DNA of 64,000 bases, taken from the NCBI GenBank assembly GCA_948330435.1, contig CAOJBY010000004.1, forward strand, positions 62,001-126,000. The letters are read 5' to 3'. The position numbers and the translations under genes are program-made. The notes beneath the pieces were generated by a model that saw only the letters and a list, made by a program, of their open reading frames with translations, was not told where the DNA came from and searched no databases. This DNA is from an uncultured Lachnoclostridium sp. GTDB lineage: Bacteria; Bacillota; Clostridia; Lachnospirales; Lachnospiraceae. Shown here piece after piece: positions 42,274 to 50,129 of this stretch. Position 1 is the stretch's first letter. The number at the start of each line of letters is the position of its first letter.

Positions 42274-43353
42274 ATGAAAAAGATGACTATGAAAAAATTA
42301 CTTGCTCTCGGATGTGCATTCGTGCTTGCATGCTCCATGCTTGGCTGCTCTGGCAAAGCAGAGGAACCCGCCGCACCGGAATCCACAGAAGCACCTGCGG
42401 ACACCGAGTCTCCGGAGTCAGATGTACCTGCTGCTGACAATAACAGCACCAAAGATTCTTACAATATCGCAATTGTGAAACAGATGGACCACGCTTCTCT
42501 GGATGAGATTGCAAATGCAGTTGCCGCTGAGCTGGATGCCATTGCCGCTGATAAGGGAATTACCATTACCCATGAGATCTACTCCGGGCAGGGGGATCAG
42601 TCCACTTTAAAGCAGATCGGCGATCAGCTTATCACTGACAAAGTGGATGCCATTATTCCCATCGCAACTCTGGCTGGTCAGGTGATGGCTTCCTGTGCAA
42701 AGGATACCAAAACTCCCGTTATATTTGCCGCCATTTCCGATCCGGAAGCTGCAGAAATGGTAGGAATCGACTATGTAACGGGAACCAGTGACGCACTGAA
42801 TACCACCTTTATCATGGATATGATGTTTGCACAGAATCCGGATGTACAAAAGGTAGGACTTCTCTACTCCCAGTCCGAAGCCAATTCAACCACCCCGATT
42901 GCGGAGGCAAAGGCTTACCTGGAGGGTAAAGGCATTTCCTACAGCGAGCAGCCTGCCGCAACCAGCGATGAGGTGATTGCCTGTGCTTCTGCTCTGATCG
43001 CAGAGGATGTGGATGCTATCTTCACTCCTACCGACAATGTAATCATGGCTTCCGAGCTTGCCATTTACGAAGATCTTGCAAAAGCAGGTATTCCTCATTA
43101 CACAGGAGCCGATTCCTTTGTCCGCAATGGTGCTTTCACTACCTGCGGTGTAAATTACACAGATCTGGGAACTCAGACCGCCGATCTTGCCTTTGATGCT
43201 GTTGTAAACGGAATGGCCGATATGGATGACTTCTATCTGACCGAAGGCGGTATTATCACTGTAAACACGGAAACGGCTGAAGTTCTGAACATTGATTACT
43301 CCGTATTTTCCAATATGGGTGAAGTCGTTGAGGTAACCACCACAGAAGATTAA
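42274..43353 (+). CDS. trpX: Tryptophan ABC transporter substrate-binding lipoprotein
   Basis: A 359-residue lipoprotein: signal peptide with lipobox SMLGC (Cys25), an acidic Pro/Glu/Ser linker (residues 28-60), then an ABC_sub_bind (PF04392) periplasmic-binding-like domain (YNIAIVKQMDHASLDEIANA, later TPTDNVIMASELAIYEDLAK). Such proteins with the permease and ATPase below form the TrpXYZ-type importer predicted for tryptophan. Start ATG at 42274 follows AAAGGAG; an upstream extension lacks a ribosome site. The Trp T-box upstream fits tryptophan as substrate. Confidence 0.88.
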   Translation: MKKMTMKKLLALGCAFVLACSMLGCSGKAEEPAAPESTEAPADTESPESDVPAADNNSTKDSYNIAIVKQMDHASLDEIANAVAAELDAIAADKGITITHEIYSGQGDQSTLKQIGDQLITDKVDAIIPIATLAGQVMASCAKDTKTPVIFAAISDPEAAEMVGIDYVTGTSDALNTTFIMDMMFAQNPDVQKVGLLYSQSEANSTTPIAEAKAYLEGKGISYSEQPAATSDEVIACASALIAEDVDAIFTPTDNVIMASELAIYEDLAKAGIPHYTGADSFVRNGAFTTCGVNYTDLGTQTADLAFDAVVNGMADMDDFYLTEGGIITVNTETAEVLNIDYSVFSNMGEVVEVTTTED

Positions 43354-43368
43354 AAAGCAGACTCTTGG

Positions 43369-43495
43369 GAAACTTTAACAGTAATATCCGGCTTCGTGCA
43401 CAGAAGAATTTACGGATGCATATCCTGCATCCGTAAGTTCTTCTATAATAGCGTGTATGATCCGGATGTTGCAGAACTATAAATAGAAAGGGGAA
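43369..43495 (+). repeat. Palindromic leader element, copy C (between trpX and trpY)
   Basis: Begins TTTAACAGTAATATCCGG, has TCGTGCAC pairing with GTGTATGA in the far arm, a central stem AGAAGAATTTA/TAAGTTCTTCT (all paired, one GU), apical CGGATGCA/TGCATCCG, far arm CCGGATGTTGC, and ends AGAACTATAAATAGAAAGG at the ribosome site of trpY. Stem sequences differ from A and B but keep pairing. Confidence 0.75.
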
Positions 43496-43500
43496 GTACC

Positions 43501-44406
43501 TTGCTGTATATTATACAAACGGCCCTGGAACTGGGCTTTCTTTATGCACTGGTAGCTATGGCTCTGTTTTTAAGTTATCGTATACTGGATATCGCAGACT
43601 TGACCACCGACGGCTGCTTTGTTCTGGGAGCCGCCGTATCGGTTACTATGGCTGTCGCCGGTCATCCATTCCTTGCCGTTCCCGCCGCTATGATTGCCGG
43701 AATGGCCGCAGGCTTCGTAACAGCCTTTCTTCAGACAAGGCTTGGAGTTCCATCCATTTTAGCCGGTATTGTAACCAATATGGGACTTTATACGATCAAT
43801 CTGATGGTTATGGGCTGGAGTGCCAATGTAAGTCTTCTGAAAACAGAAACCATATTTACTCTGTTTGAAAGCACCGGCATTGGCGGTTCCTGGCATGAAG
43901 CCATATTGGCCGGGTTTATCACCATTCTTATGGCCGTCCTATTGATTTTATTTCTGAAAACCCGGCTGGGTCTGTCCATTCGTGCTACAGGAGACAATCT
44001 GGATATGGTGCGGGCTTCCTCTATCAACCCGGCATTTACCATTACCGTTGGCCTGTGCATTTCCAATGCTCTGACTGCCCTGTCTGGTGCTATGGTAGGC
44101 CAGTATCAGAATGCTGCCGACATTAACGGCGGCACGGGTATCGTGGTTATCGGCTTAGCTTGTCTCATTATAGGAGAGACAGTTCTTGGCCGACGCACCC
44201 TGATTAAAGGAGCTATTGCAACAATTGTAGGCTCCATTATCTATAGACTGATTTATGCTATCGTACTTTACACCAAAATTATGCCAGTCCAGGGTCTAAG
44301 ACTGATTACTGCTATTATCGTAGCTTTGGCTATTGCATTTCCAACCATCAAGAACTGGGTTCTTTTCCAAAAGCGGAAAGCTTTTGCCCGGAAAGGAGGC
44401 AACTAG
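43501..44406 (+). CDS. trpY: Tryptophan ABC transporter permease
   Basis: A 301-residue BPD_transp_2 family permease with about nine hydrophobic segments and the LSYRILDIADLTTDGCF motif (residues 23-39) characteristic of TrpY/LivH-like proteins that pair with ABC_sub_bind proteins. It starts at TTG after AAAGGGGA. The element copy C precedes it, 147 bp after trpX; trpZ follows with 2 bp between stop and start. Confidence 0.88.
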   Translation: MLYIIQTALELGFLYALVAMALFLSYRILDIADLTTDGCFVLGAAVSVTMAVAGHPFLAVPAAMIAGMAAGFVTAFLQTRLGVPSILAGIVTNMGLYTINLMVMGWSANVSLLKTETIFTLFESTGIGGSWHEAILAGFITILMAVLLILFLKTRLGLSIRATGDNLDMVRASSINPAFTITVGLCISNALTALSGAMVGQYQNAADINGGTGIVVIGLACLIIGETVLGRRTLIKGAIATIVGSIIYRLIYAIVLYTKIMPVQGLRLITAIIVALAIAFPTIKNWVLFQKRKAFARKGGN

Positions 44407-44408
44407 AT

Positions 44409-45209
44409 ATGCTGAATATTCAAAAGATTTCCAAGACCTTCAATCCCGGTACTATAAATGCAAAAACGGCAATTTCAAATCTCTCTCTTCATCTGAATGA
44501 CGGAGACTTTGTAACCATCATCGGCTCCAACGGTGCAGGTAAATCTACCATGTTCAATGCTATCGCCGGTGTTTTCTATGTAGACGAGGGTTCCATTTCT
44601 CTGGGTGGAAAGGATATTACTTTTCTTCCGGAATACCGACGCAGCCGCATGATCGGACGGCTTTTTCAGGATCCCTTAAAGGGAACGGCACCCAACATGA
44701 CAATTGAAGAAAATCTGGCCCTTGCTTATCTGAGAACCACAGAAGGAACCTCCCCTTTCACCCGTATCTCCAAAAAAGACAAAGCCATTTTTCGTGAGCA
44801 GCTTTCCCTGTTGAATATGGGACTTGAGGATCGGATGAGACAGCCTGTAGGACTTCTTTCCGGCGGTCAGCGGCAAGCTCTGACCCTTTTGATGGCTACC
44901 ATAGTTCCTCCCAAACTTCTGCTGCTGGATGAGCATACTGCAGCCCTGGATCCCGGTACTGCGGAAAAAGTACTGGAACTTACCAGGGAGATTACATCCA
45001 GAGAACGTATTACCTGCCTGATGATTACACATAATATGAAGCAAGCCCTGGAACTTGGTAACCGTACACTCTTGATGGCGGACGGAAATATCGTCCTGGA
45101 TGTTGGCGGCGAAGAACGCTCCCGACTTTCTGTAGAAGATCTGCTTGCCCGCTTCAAGGCAGGAACCGGGCATGACCTGGACAATGACCGGATTTTGCTG
45201 TCTGATTAA
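44409..45209 (+). CDS. trpZ: Tryptophan ABC transporter ATP-binding protein
   Basis: A 266-residue ATPase: Walker A GSNGAGKST (near residue 39), Q-loop GRLFQDP, signature LLSGGQRQALTLL (near 145), Walker B KLLLLDEHTAALDPGT (near 163) and H-loop MITHNMKQAL. Note DEH in place of the usual DEP after Walker B, common in this TrpZ/LivG-like subgroup. Powers the TrpXYZ importer. A GC-rich hairpin ends the operon at 45223-45249. Confidence 0.88.
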   Translation: MLNIQKISKTFNPGTINAKTAISNLSLHLNDGDFVTIIGSNGAGKSTMFNAIAGVFYVDEGSISLGGKDITFLPEYRRSRMIGRLFQDPLKGTAPNMTIEENLALAYLRTTEGTSPFTRISKKDKAIFREQLSLLNMGLEDRMRQPVGLLSGGQRQALTLLMATIVPPKLLLLDEHTAALDPGTAEKVLELTREITSRERITCLMITHNMKQALELGNRTLLMADGNIVLDVGGEERSRLSVEDLLARFKAGTGHDLDNDRILLSD

Positions 45210-45222
45210 CTTTATTGCCAGA

Positions 45223-45249
45223 GGGGCTGTCCTATTTCCCGACAGCCCC
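45223..45249. terminator. Terminator hairpin after trpZ
   Basis: GGGGCTGTC and GACAGCCCC pair perfectly around CTATTTCCC, nearly the loop of the 12373-12407 hairpin. No T-run, so strength is uncertain. It may serve both trpZ and the facing HAD remnant. Confidence 0.6.
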
Positions 45250-45263
45250 CAGTATCATATATC

Positions 45264-45498
45264 TTATATTAATCCATAATGTTCCAGGGCTTTTTTAATC
45301 CCATCTCTTTCCACGGTATCCGTTAAAGGGAAGTGCCTCTATCTCATCCGGGATATCACAGGCGGTTCTTCCTGTGTTGATAAAAAGTAAGAGCCCTCTC
45401 TCTTTTGCCATTTTCAGACTTTGCATGGTGCTTTCCGGTACACTGTGGGTTTTTGAATCCAGAATCGTTCCATCAATATCAAAAAACAATGCTGACAT
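45264..45498 (-). pseudogene. Cof-type HAD phosphatase with internal deletion
   Basis: The N-terminus MSALFFDIDGTILDSKTH with the DxD motif and the following LFINTGR match a Cof-type HAD hydrolase of about 260 residues, but only about 65 residues remain before TAA (45295). In another frame the DNA continues as TDTVERDGIKKALEHYGLI and a stop at 45264-45266, which is the normal C-terminus of this family. So about 180 central residues have been lost and the joint, at about 45315-45325, is out of frame. The protein should be inactive. Confidence 0.82.
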
Positions 45499-45529
45499 AA
45501 CGCTGCCCCTGTTTCATATTTATAATCTG

Positions 45530-46603
45530 TTATTGCCGTTTATATGTTCGTCCAAGGTAATAATTCACCTTAAAAAAAACCAGAACCAGCCAGTAGCACA
45601 GGTTATAATATCCTTTCTCCATAAGCCCCAGATACAGCCGGATAGACCATGACAGCCGATCCATGGTATGATTTTTTAATGCCTCCTGCACTCTGGATTC
45701 CTCACAGATAGCTTTTACATTCGCCGTCACAGTCCTTCTACCAACCTTATAGTTTCGATAAATCTCATTCTTAACCGCCAGTACCGTCATACTGAGAAAA
45801 TCATTGCGGATCTGATCGGAAAAATCATAAACATTCTTTTCCCGGCTAATTATCTGAAGCCTCTCTGCCAGAAGTTTCACCTTTTCTATATATCCTTTGT
45901 CATATTGGCCTGTAATGGATCTATTATTAATCCAATAATGATAGGGATAAAAGTCCTGTACTACGCAAAGTTTTTGGGTATCCAAAAGCACCGGAACCGT
46001 AATCTGCATGTCCTCCCCCAGAGATACCCGTTCATCGCAGTAATCCATATTTTTTCGAATTAATTCCCTGCGAAAAAGCTTTGTTACCCTTGCCGATTGA
46101 AGAGTCCTGCCAAAAAAACTTCCGTCATTAATCAGAGACGGAAACAAAGCCTCCAGTTCTTCCCGATTATAAACCTCTCTGCCAAAATTAGATATCTCTT
46201 CCCGCTTAGGAATCCTGGGATCTTCAAAATCAAAAATCAATCCACAGACAGTCACATCCGCATTCTCCCTGAGGGCTAACTCCAGCATTCGTTCATACAT
46301 ATCCGAATCAATCCAGTCATCGCTGTCCACAAACCCCACATATTCGCCGGAAGCTCGTTCCACTCCCGCTTTCCAGGCGGAAGTCAATCCTCCATTGGGC
46401 TTGTGATATACCATAATTCTTTCATCCATTCTCTCATATTCATCGCAAATTTGTCCGGAACGGTCCGTAGAACCGTCATCTACCAGAATAATCTCCAGAT
46501 TACGGATACTCTGATCCAAAATGCTGTCCACACAACGATGCAGATATGCCTCCACATTATACACAGGCACAACAACACTGATTTTATGGTTATTGTTTTC
46601 CAT
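45530..46603 (-). CDS. GT2 family glycosyltransferase (1)
   Basis: A 357-residue cytoplasmic GT-A enzyme: ISVVVPVYNVEAYLHRCVDS at the N-terminus, VDDGSTDRS, then VGFVDSDDWID with the DxD metal site near residue 93. The C-terminal part has basic hydrophobic helices (YNLCYWLVLVFFKVNYYLG) that may contact the membrane. ATG at 46603 is preferred over GTG at 46609. It overlaps the next GT2 gene by 14 bp. Adds a sugar to a lipid-linked surface glycan; donor unknown. Confidence 0.87.
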   Translation of the reverse strand: MENNNHKISVVVPVYNVEAYLHRCVDSILDQSIRNLEIILVDDGSTDRSGQICDEYERMDERIMVYHKPNGGLTSAWKAGVERASGEYVGFVDSDDWIDSDMYERMLELALRENADVTVCGLIFDFEDPRIPKREEISNFGREVYNREELEALFPSLINDGSFFGRTLQSARVTKLFRRELIRKNMDYCDERVSLGEDMQITVPVLLDTQKLCVVQDFYPYHYWINNRSITGQYDKGYIEKVKLLAERLQIISREKNVYDFSDQIRNDFLSMTVLAVKNEIYRNYKVGRRTVTANVKAICEESRVQEALKNHTMDRLSWSIRLYLGLMEKGYYNLCYWLVLVFFKVNYYLGRTYKRQ

Positions 46604-47564
46604 TTTCACTCTTCACACGCTCCAACAGTCTTCGATAAATACCAGGACACATAAGAAACATTCGATAGCCAATCTCTGTACGCAGAGGAAATCTCCCATA
46701 AGGCTTCACCCGCACAAGCCCCTGACGAATCAAATCCCGAATCCACCTCTGCTCCTTTTCACTATCCGGAAGCCCATCCTTTAATCCAAAATAAATATCA
46801 ATACTTCCATCAGCAAAAGCCTGCAAGGCAGTCACCATCAGTTCCGTATATCCTTTCTCCTCCAGAAAATCAATTCTTTCTGACACTGCCTTTACCCAAT
46901 CCACTCTTTTGGGATTAACCCTCCTGGTAATGCTAGAAGGTGTCACAAAATATCCATAAAGGGAAACGTCCAAATAGGCTGCCTGTCTTACTTGGTAATA
47001 AATCCGATAAGTAGTAGCCTCATCCTCATGAATTCTCCCAAGAGGATAACGGATATTCTCAAAAAGTTCCCTTTTATACAGCTTATTCCAGGCCACAACA
47101 AAGTAAGCTCCATCCGGAATGTATAGATTCTCAAGCATTTGCCGACCGGTAAACGTCTGTATCTTTCCGCTTCCCTTTTCTGGGACGGGTTCGCCTTTCA
47201 CATATTCCCACCGACAAACACTCATATCACTATTCGTCTCCACGCAGGCCCAATAAAGACGTTCCAAAAATTCCGGTGAAAGATAGTCATCCGAATCTAC
47301 AAATGACAGATAGCGGCCTTTTGCCTGCTCAATTCCTGTATTCCTGGCTCCGGACAGGCCTGTATTCTCCTGATGAATCACTTTGACCCTGGAATCCTGC
47401 CGGGCATATGCATCACAAATAACCGGACAGCCATCATCGGATCCGTCATCCACCAAAATAACTTCCATATTCCTATAAGTCTGAGCCAGAACTGAATCCA
47501 CACAACGGTGCAGATATGCTTCTACCCGGAAAACCGGTATAACGACAGTTATCAAGTCCTCCAC
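46590..47564 (-). CDS. GT2 family glycosyltransferase (2)
   Basis: A 324-residue GT-A enzyme with VVIPVFRVEAYLHRCVDSVL, VDDGSDDGC, and LSFVDSDDYLSPEF (DxD near residue 92). It starts at GTG (47564) in the 35 bp after the third GT2 gene. Related to its two neighbours, about one third identical by eye in the first 110 residues, but the acceptor halves differ. Member of the 45.5-52.8 kb surface glycan cluster. Confidence 0.87.
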   Translation of the reverse strand: MEDLITVVIPVFRVEAYLHRCVDSVLAQTYRNMEVILVDDGSDDGCPVICDAYARQDSRVKVIHQENTGLSGARNTGIEQAKGRYLSFVDSDDYLSPEFLERLYWACVETNSDMSVCRWEYVKGEPVPEKGSGKIQTFTGRQMLENLYIPDGAYFVVAWNKLYKRELFENIRYPLGRIHEDEATTYRIYYQVRQAAYLDVSLYGYFVTPSSITRRVNPKRVDWVKAVSERIDFLEEKGYTELMVTALQAFADGSIDIYFGLKDGLPDSEKEQRWIRDLIRQGLVRVKPYGRFPLRTEIGYRMFLMCPGIYRRLLERVKSENGKQ

Positions 47565-47599
47565 GGGAACCAGGCCCCCTTTCCAGCCAAATCACTTTC

Positions 47600-48589
47600 T
47601 TATGCATCCTTTGTATACAGAACCTTTACCAGCCAGACCCGCAATACACTGAGGTCATATACCAGGCCTTTCCAGCCATGCCTCATACAAGTATATATAA
47701 TTCGGTAGTCCAACGCTGTAAGCTTCACATTACACCCCACTTCTTGAAGCACCGGATCCTGACAATAAGCTTTAATAGATGACAACTTTTCTTCCCTGCT
47801 GCGACCGTGGTCCATAGGCAGGCTTTCCACATCATCCAACACCTCCTGGATCAGCCTGGCATTAATAATTCCACTTCTGTCCTCATGCCCTGCAAGTTCC
47901 CGATAAAACCCGGAGGCCTCCCGCCAGATTCTTTTTGCCAGTTCCAATTTATCACTCCGCTTTTTACTGGAAAGCGTATTCCCCGTATTATTTTGTATAT
48001 AATGATGCAAAGGCAATTGCACGACTGCAATGCCCCCTGAAGCTTTCCGCAAATAATCCAGGTTAAAAAGCAAATCCTCTCCCAGACTTAAGCTTTCATC
48101 AAACCTGCCAACCAAATCCCTCCGAAACAGCTTATTCCAGGGCATATTCAGATACCCCTCTCCATACAGCACAAGAAAGCTTTCTGCTCCTGACCATTCC
48201 CTAATCGAGGGTGTCTTTTCCACATCTCGTCCCATATAATGGTGATGATATCCACAGATGGCTATGTCCTTTCCGCCAATATGCCGCAAAAGTTCTTCAA
48301 CCATATCAGGTTCAACATAATCATCACTGTCCACAAATAGGAGGTATTCTCCCTGTGCCTCTTCGATTCCCCGATTTCTCGCAGAAGAAACCCCTCCATT
48401 TTCTTTATGAACAACGCATACCTTAGGATCTTCTTCTGCCAGTTCATCGCATAACCGGGAACAGCCAGCCGGAGAGCCATCATCTACTAAAATAATCTCA
48501 ATATCTGTCTCCGTCTGTCTCTGGAGGGATTCCACACATGTACGCAATGTCTTTTCACTTTTGTATACAGGAACAATAATACTTACCAT
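47600..48589 (-). CDS. GT2 family glycosyltransferase (3)
   Basis: A 329-residue GT-A enzyme: VSIIVPVYKSEKTLRTCVES, VDDGSPAGC, LLFVDSDDYVEPDM (DxD near residue 91). ATG at 48589 sits a few bases after the flippase stop (TAG, 48595-48597) with AAGG overlapping it, so translation is probably coupled. First glycosyltransferase after the flippase in transcript order. Sugar unknown. Confidence 0.87.
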   Translation of the reverse strand: MVSIIVPVYKSEKTLRTCVESLQRQTETDIEIILVDDGSPAGCSRLCDELAEEDPKVCVVHKENGGVSSARNRGIEEAQGEYLLFVDSDDYVEPDMVEELLRHIGGKDIAICGYHHHYMGRDVEKTPSIREWSGAESFLVLYGEGYLNMPWNKLFRRDLVGRFDESLSLGEDLLFNLDYLRKASGGIAVVQLPLHHYIQNNTGNTLSSKKRSDKLELAKRIWREASGFYRELAGHEDRSGIINARLIQEVLDDVESLPMDHGRSREEKLSSIKAYCQDPVLQEVGCNVKLTALDYRIIYTCMRHGWKGLVYDLSVLRVWLVKVLYTKDA

Positions 48590-48594
48590 ATTCA

Positions 48595-50121
48595 CTACCT
48601 TTTTCGGAAAATTTTTCCCGCCATATCAATTACCATTTTACGTTCATTCTTCCGCAAAACAATAAAAAAGTTTACTGCCAATGCCAGAATCCCTGCCACA
48701 ATCCCTACTCCAAACAGCTTCATCCATCCGTCGATCTCTATAAGTAACTGAAAAGGAAGCACTGTCAGGCAGATAGTTCCAATGGATACCAGCCCCAAAA
48801 TAATATCCCCATAAAACGTATACCATCTTACTTTCAGACACCGGGCTGCATAAATAGGTGTAAACACCAGATTACGCAGAATTCCGAACACCATACTGGT
48901 TCCCACAATTGCATAAACTCCTAGGTTTGTTGTTTCCAAAAGAACAAATACTGTTGTTGTAGTCAAAATACCGCACAAAAGTATAACAACTGAATTTAAC
49001 TTTACCCGTTTTGTAATTAAAAATACATGGTACAAAACCTGAATACTGGCACTGACACACATAGTCCCAATATTTAATATAGCCAAAACATACAATTGAT
49101 TCGGATTCTGCGTCTTCCCTATCCACAGGGTAAAAAAAGCTTTCCCAAACACAATAAGAAAGGCAATGGGAATACTAATGAGAAAGATCATTATTCGATC
49201 CGCACTTCCTATAATATCCAGAAGCTGCTTTTTATCTTCTTTCGCATATGCAATTGTCATCTGCGGGTTAAATACCCCCGCTATTGTCCCCATCAGATTC
49301 ACAATTACCGTAGGAACCTGAGAAGAAATAGACACCGTAGTCATGGCGGCAGCATTGATCATTATATTTGCAATGGAAGTATCCAGACCGCTTAGCAGCA
49401 ATTGCCCCAGACGGGTCACGGAGTTCCAGGCTCCCAGAGACACCAACTCCTTAACTTTCCCCCATTGAAAATATTTCCGTTTCACTTTCATATCCGGAAG
49501 AAGCCGTCTGGCAAAAATCAGATTGGCCGCCGCCTGCATCAAAGTAGATGCCACCGAGGCACAACCTACATACCACAGATAGGGCCGGAAGAAAAAATAT
49601 GAGACAAATAAAACAGCCAGCCTGGCCACCTCTCCCAGAATTGTCGCAATAGAACTTAACTCCAGCCTATCCTTACTGTAGGGTGCAACACCAAATACCG
49701 AAGTTGTAATGCTGATAAGAAAATTCACAAAAATAAAGAAAAACAGCATCTGAATATCCGGCAGGCTGGCCTCGGGAGGAACCTGGAAGATGTGTCCAAG
49801 ATATACCACCACAAACATAGCAGGCACCATAAAGATCAGTGCCATTAATACATTTGCAAAAAATACAGAAGAAAAATACTGATTTGCCTCTTCTTTATCG
49901 CCCCGATGTATCTGAATCGTAATAAAGCGGCTGGCCATAGTATTTAGTGCAGACACAACGATCTGAGCAGCCTGGACAAACTTATTGGCAATATCCGTAA
50001 ACCCATAAGAGTTTGGAATCATACCGTCTATAATAGGTACCAGAATAAACCCCAACAGCATATTTACTGCAAAGGCCAGAAGCTGGGCTGTCATATTAAT
50101 TGCTACACGTTTTTTGTTCAT
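48595..50121 (-). CDS. Polysaccharide flippase, Wzx/MATE-like
   Basis: A 508-residue membrane protein with 12-14 hydrophobic segments of the MOP superfamily. The N-terminus MTAQLLAFAVNMLLGFILVP with YGFTDIANKFVQAAQI, plus RFITIQIHRGD between helices, fits lipid-linked oligosaccharide flippases. It would move the undecaprenyl-linked unit made by the three GT2 enzymes to the outer face. Start ATG after AGGAG, 8 bp behind the DUF2142-like gene stop. Confidence 0.85.
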   Translation of the reverse strand: MNKKRVAINMTAQLLAFAVNMLLGFILVPIIDGMIPNSYGFTDIANKFVQAAQIVVSALNTMASRFITIQIHRGDKEEANQYFSSVFFANVLMALIFMVPAMFVVVYLGHIFQVPPEASLPDIQMLFFFIFVNFLISITTSVFGVAPYSKDRLELSSIATILGEVARLAVLFVSYFFFRPYLWYVGCASVASTLMQAAANLIFARRLLPDMKVKRKYFQWGKVKELVSLGAWNSVTRLGQLLLSGLDTSIANIMINAAAMTTVSISSQVPTVIVNLMGTIAGVFNPQMTIAYAKEDKKQLLDIIGSADRIMIFLISIPIAFLIVFGKAFFTLWIGKTQNPNQLYVLAILNIGTMCVSASIQVLYHVFLITKRVKLNSVVILLCGILTTTTVFVLLETTNLGVYAIVGTSMVFGILRNLVFTPIYAARCLKVRWYTFYGDIILGLVSIGTICLTVLPFQLLIEIDGWMKLFGVGIVAGILALAVNFFIVLRKNERKMVIDMAGKIFRKR

Positions 50122-50129
50122 AGTCGCTC

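Noticed and set aside
46097..47708. Plus-strand frames opposite the GT2 genes
   Set aside because: Antisense shadows rich in His, Ser and Pro without start signals.
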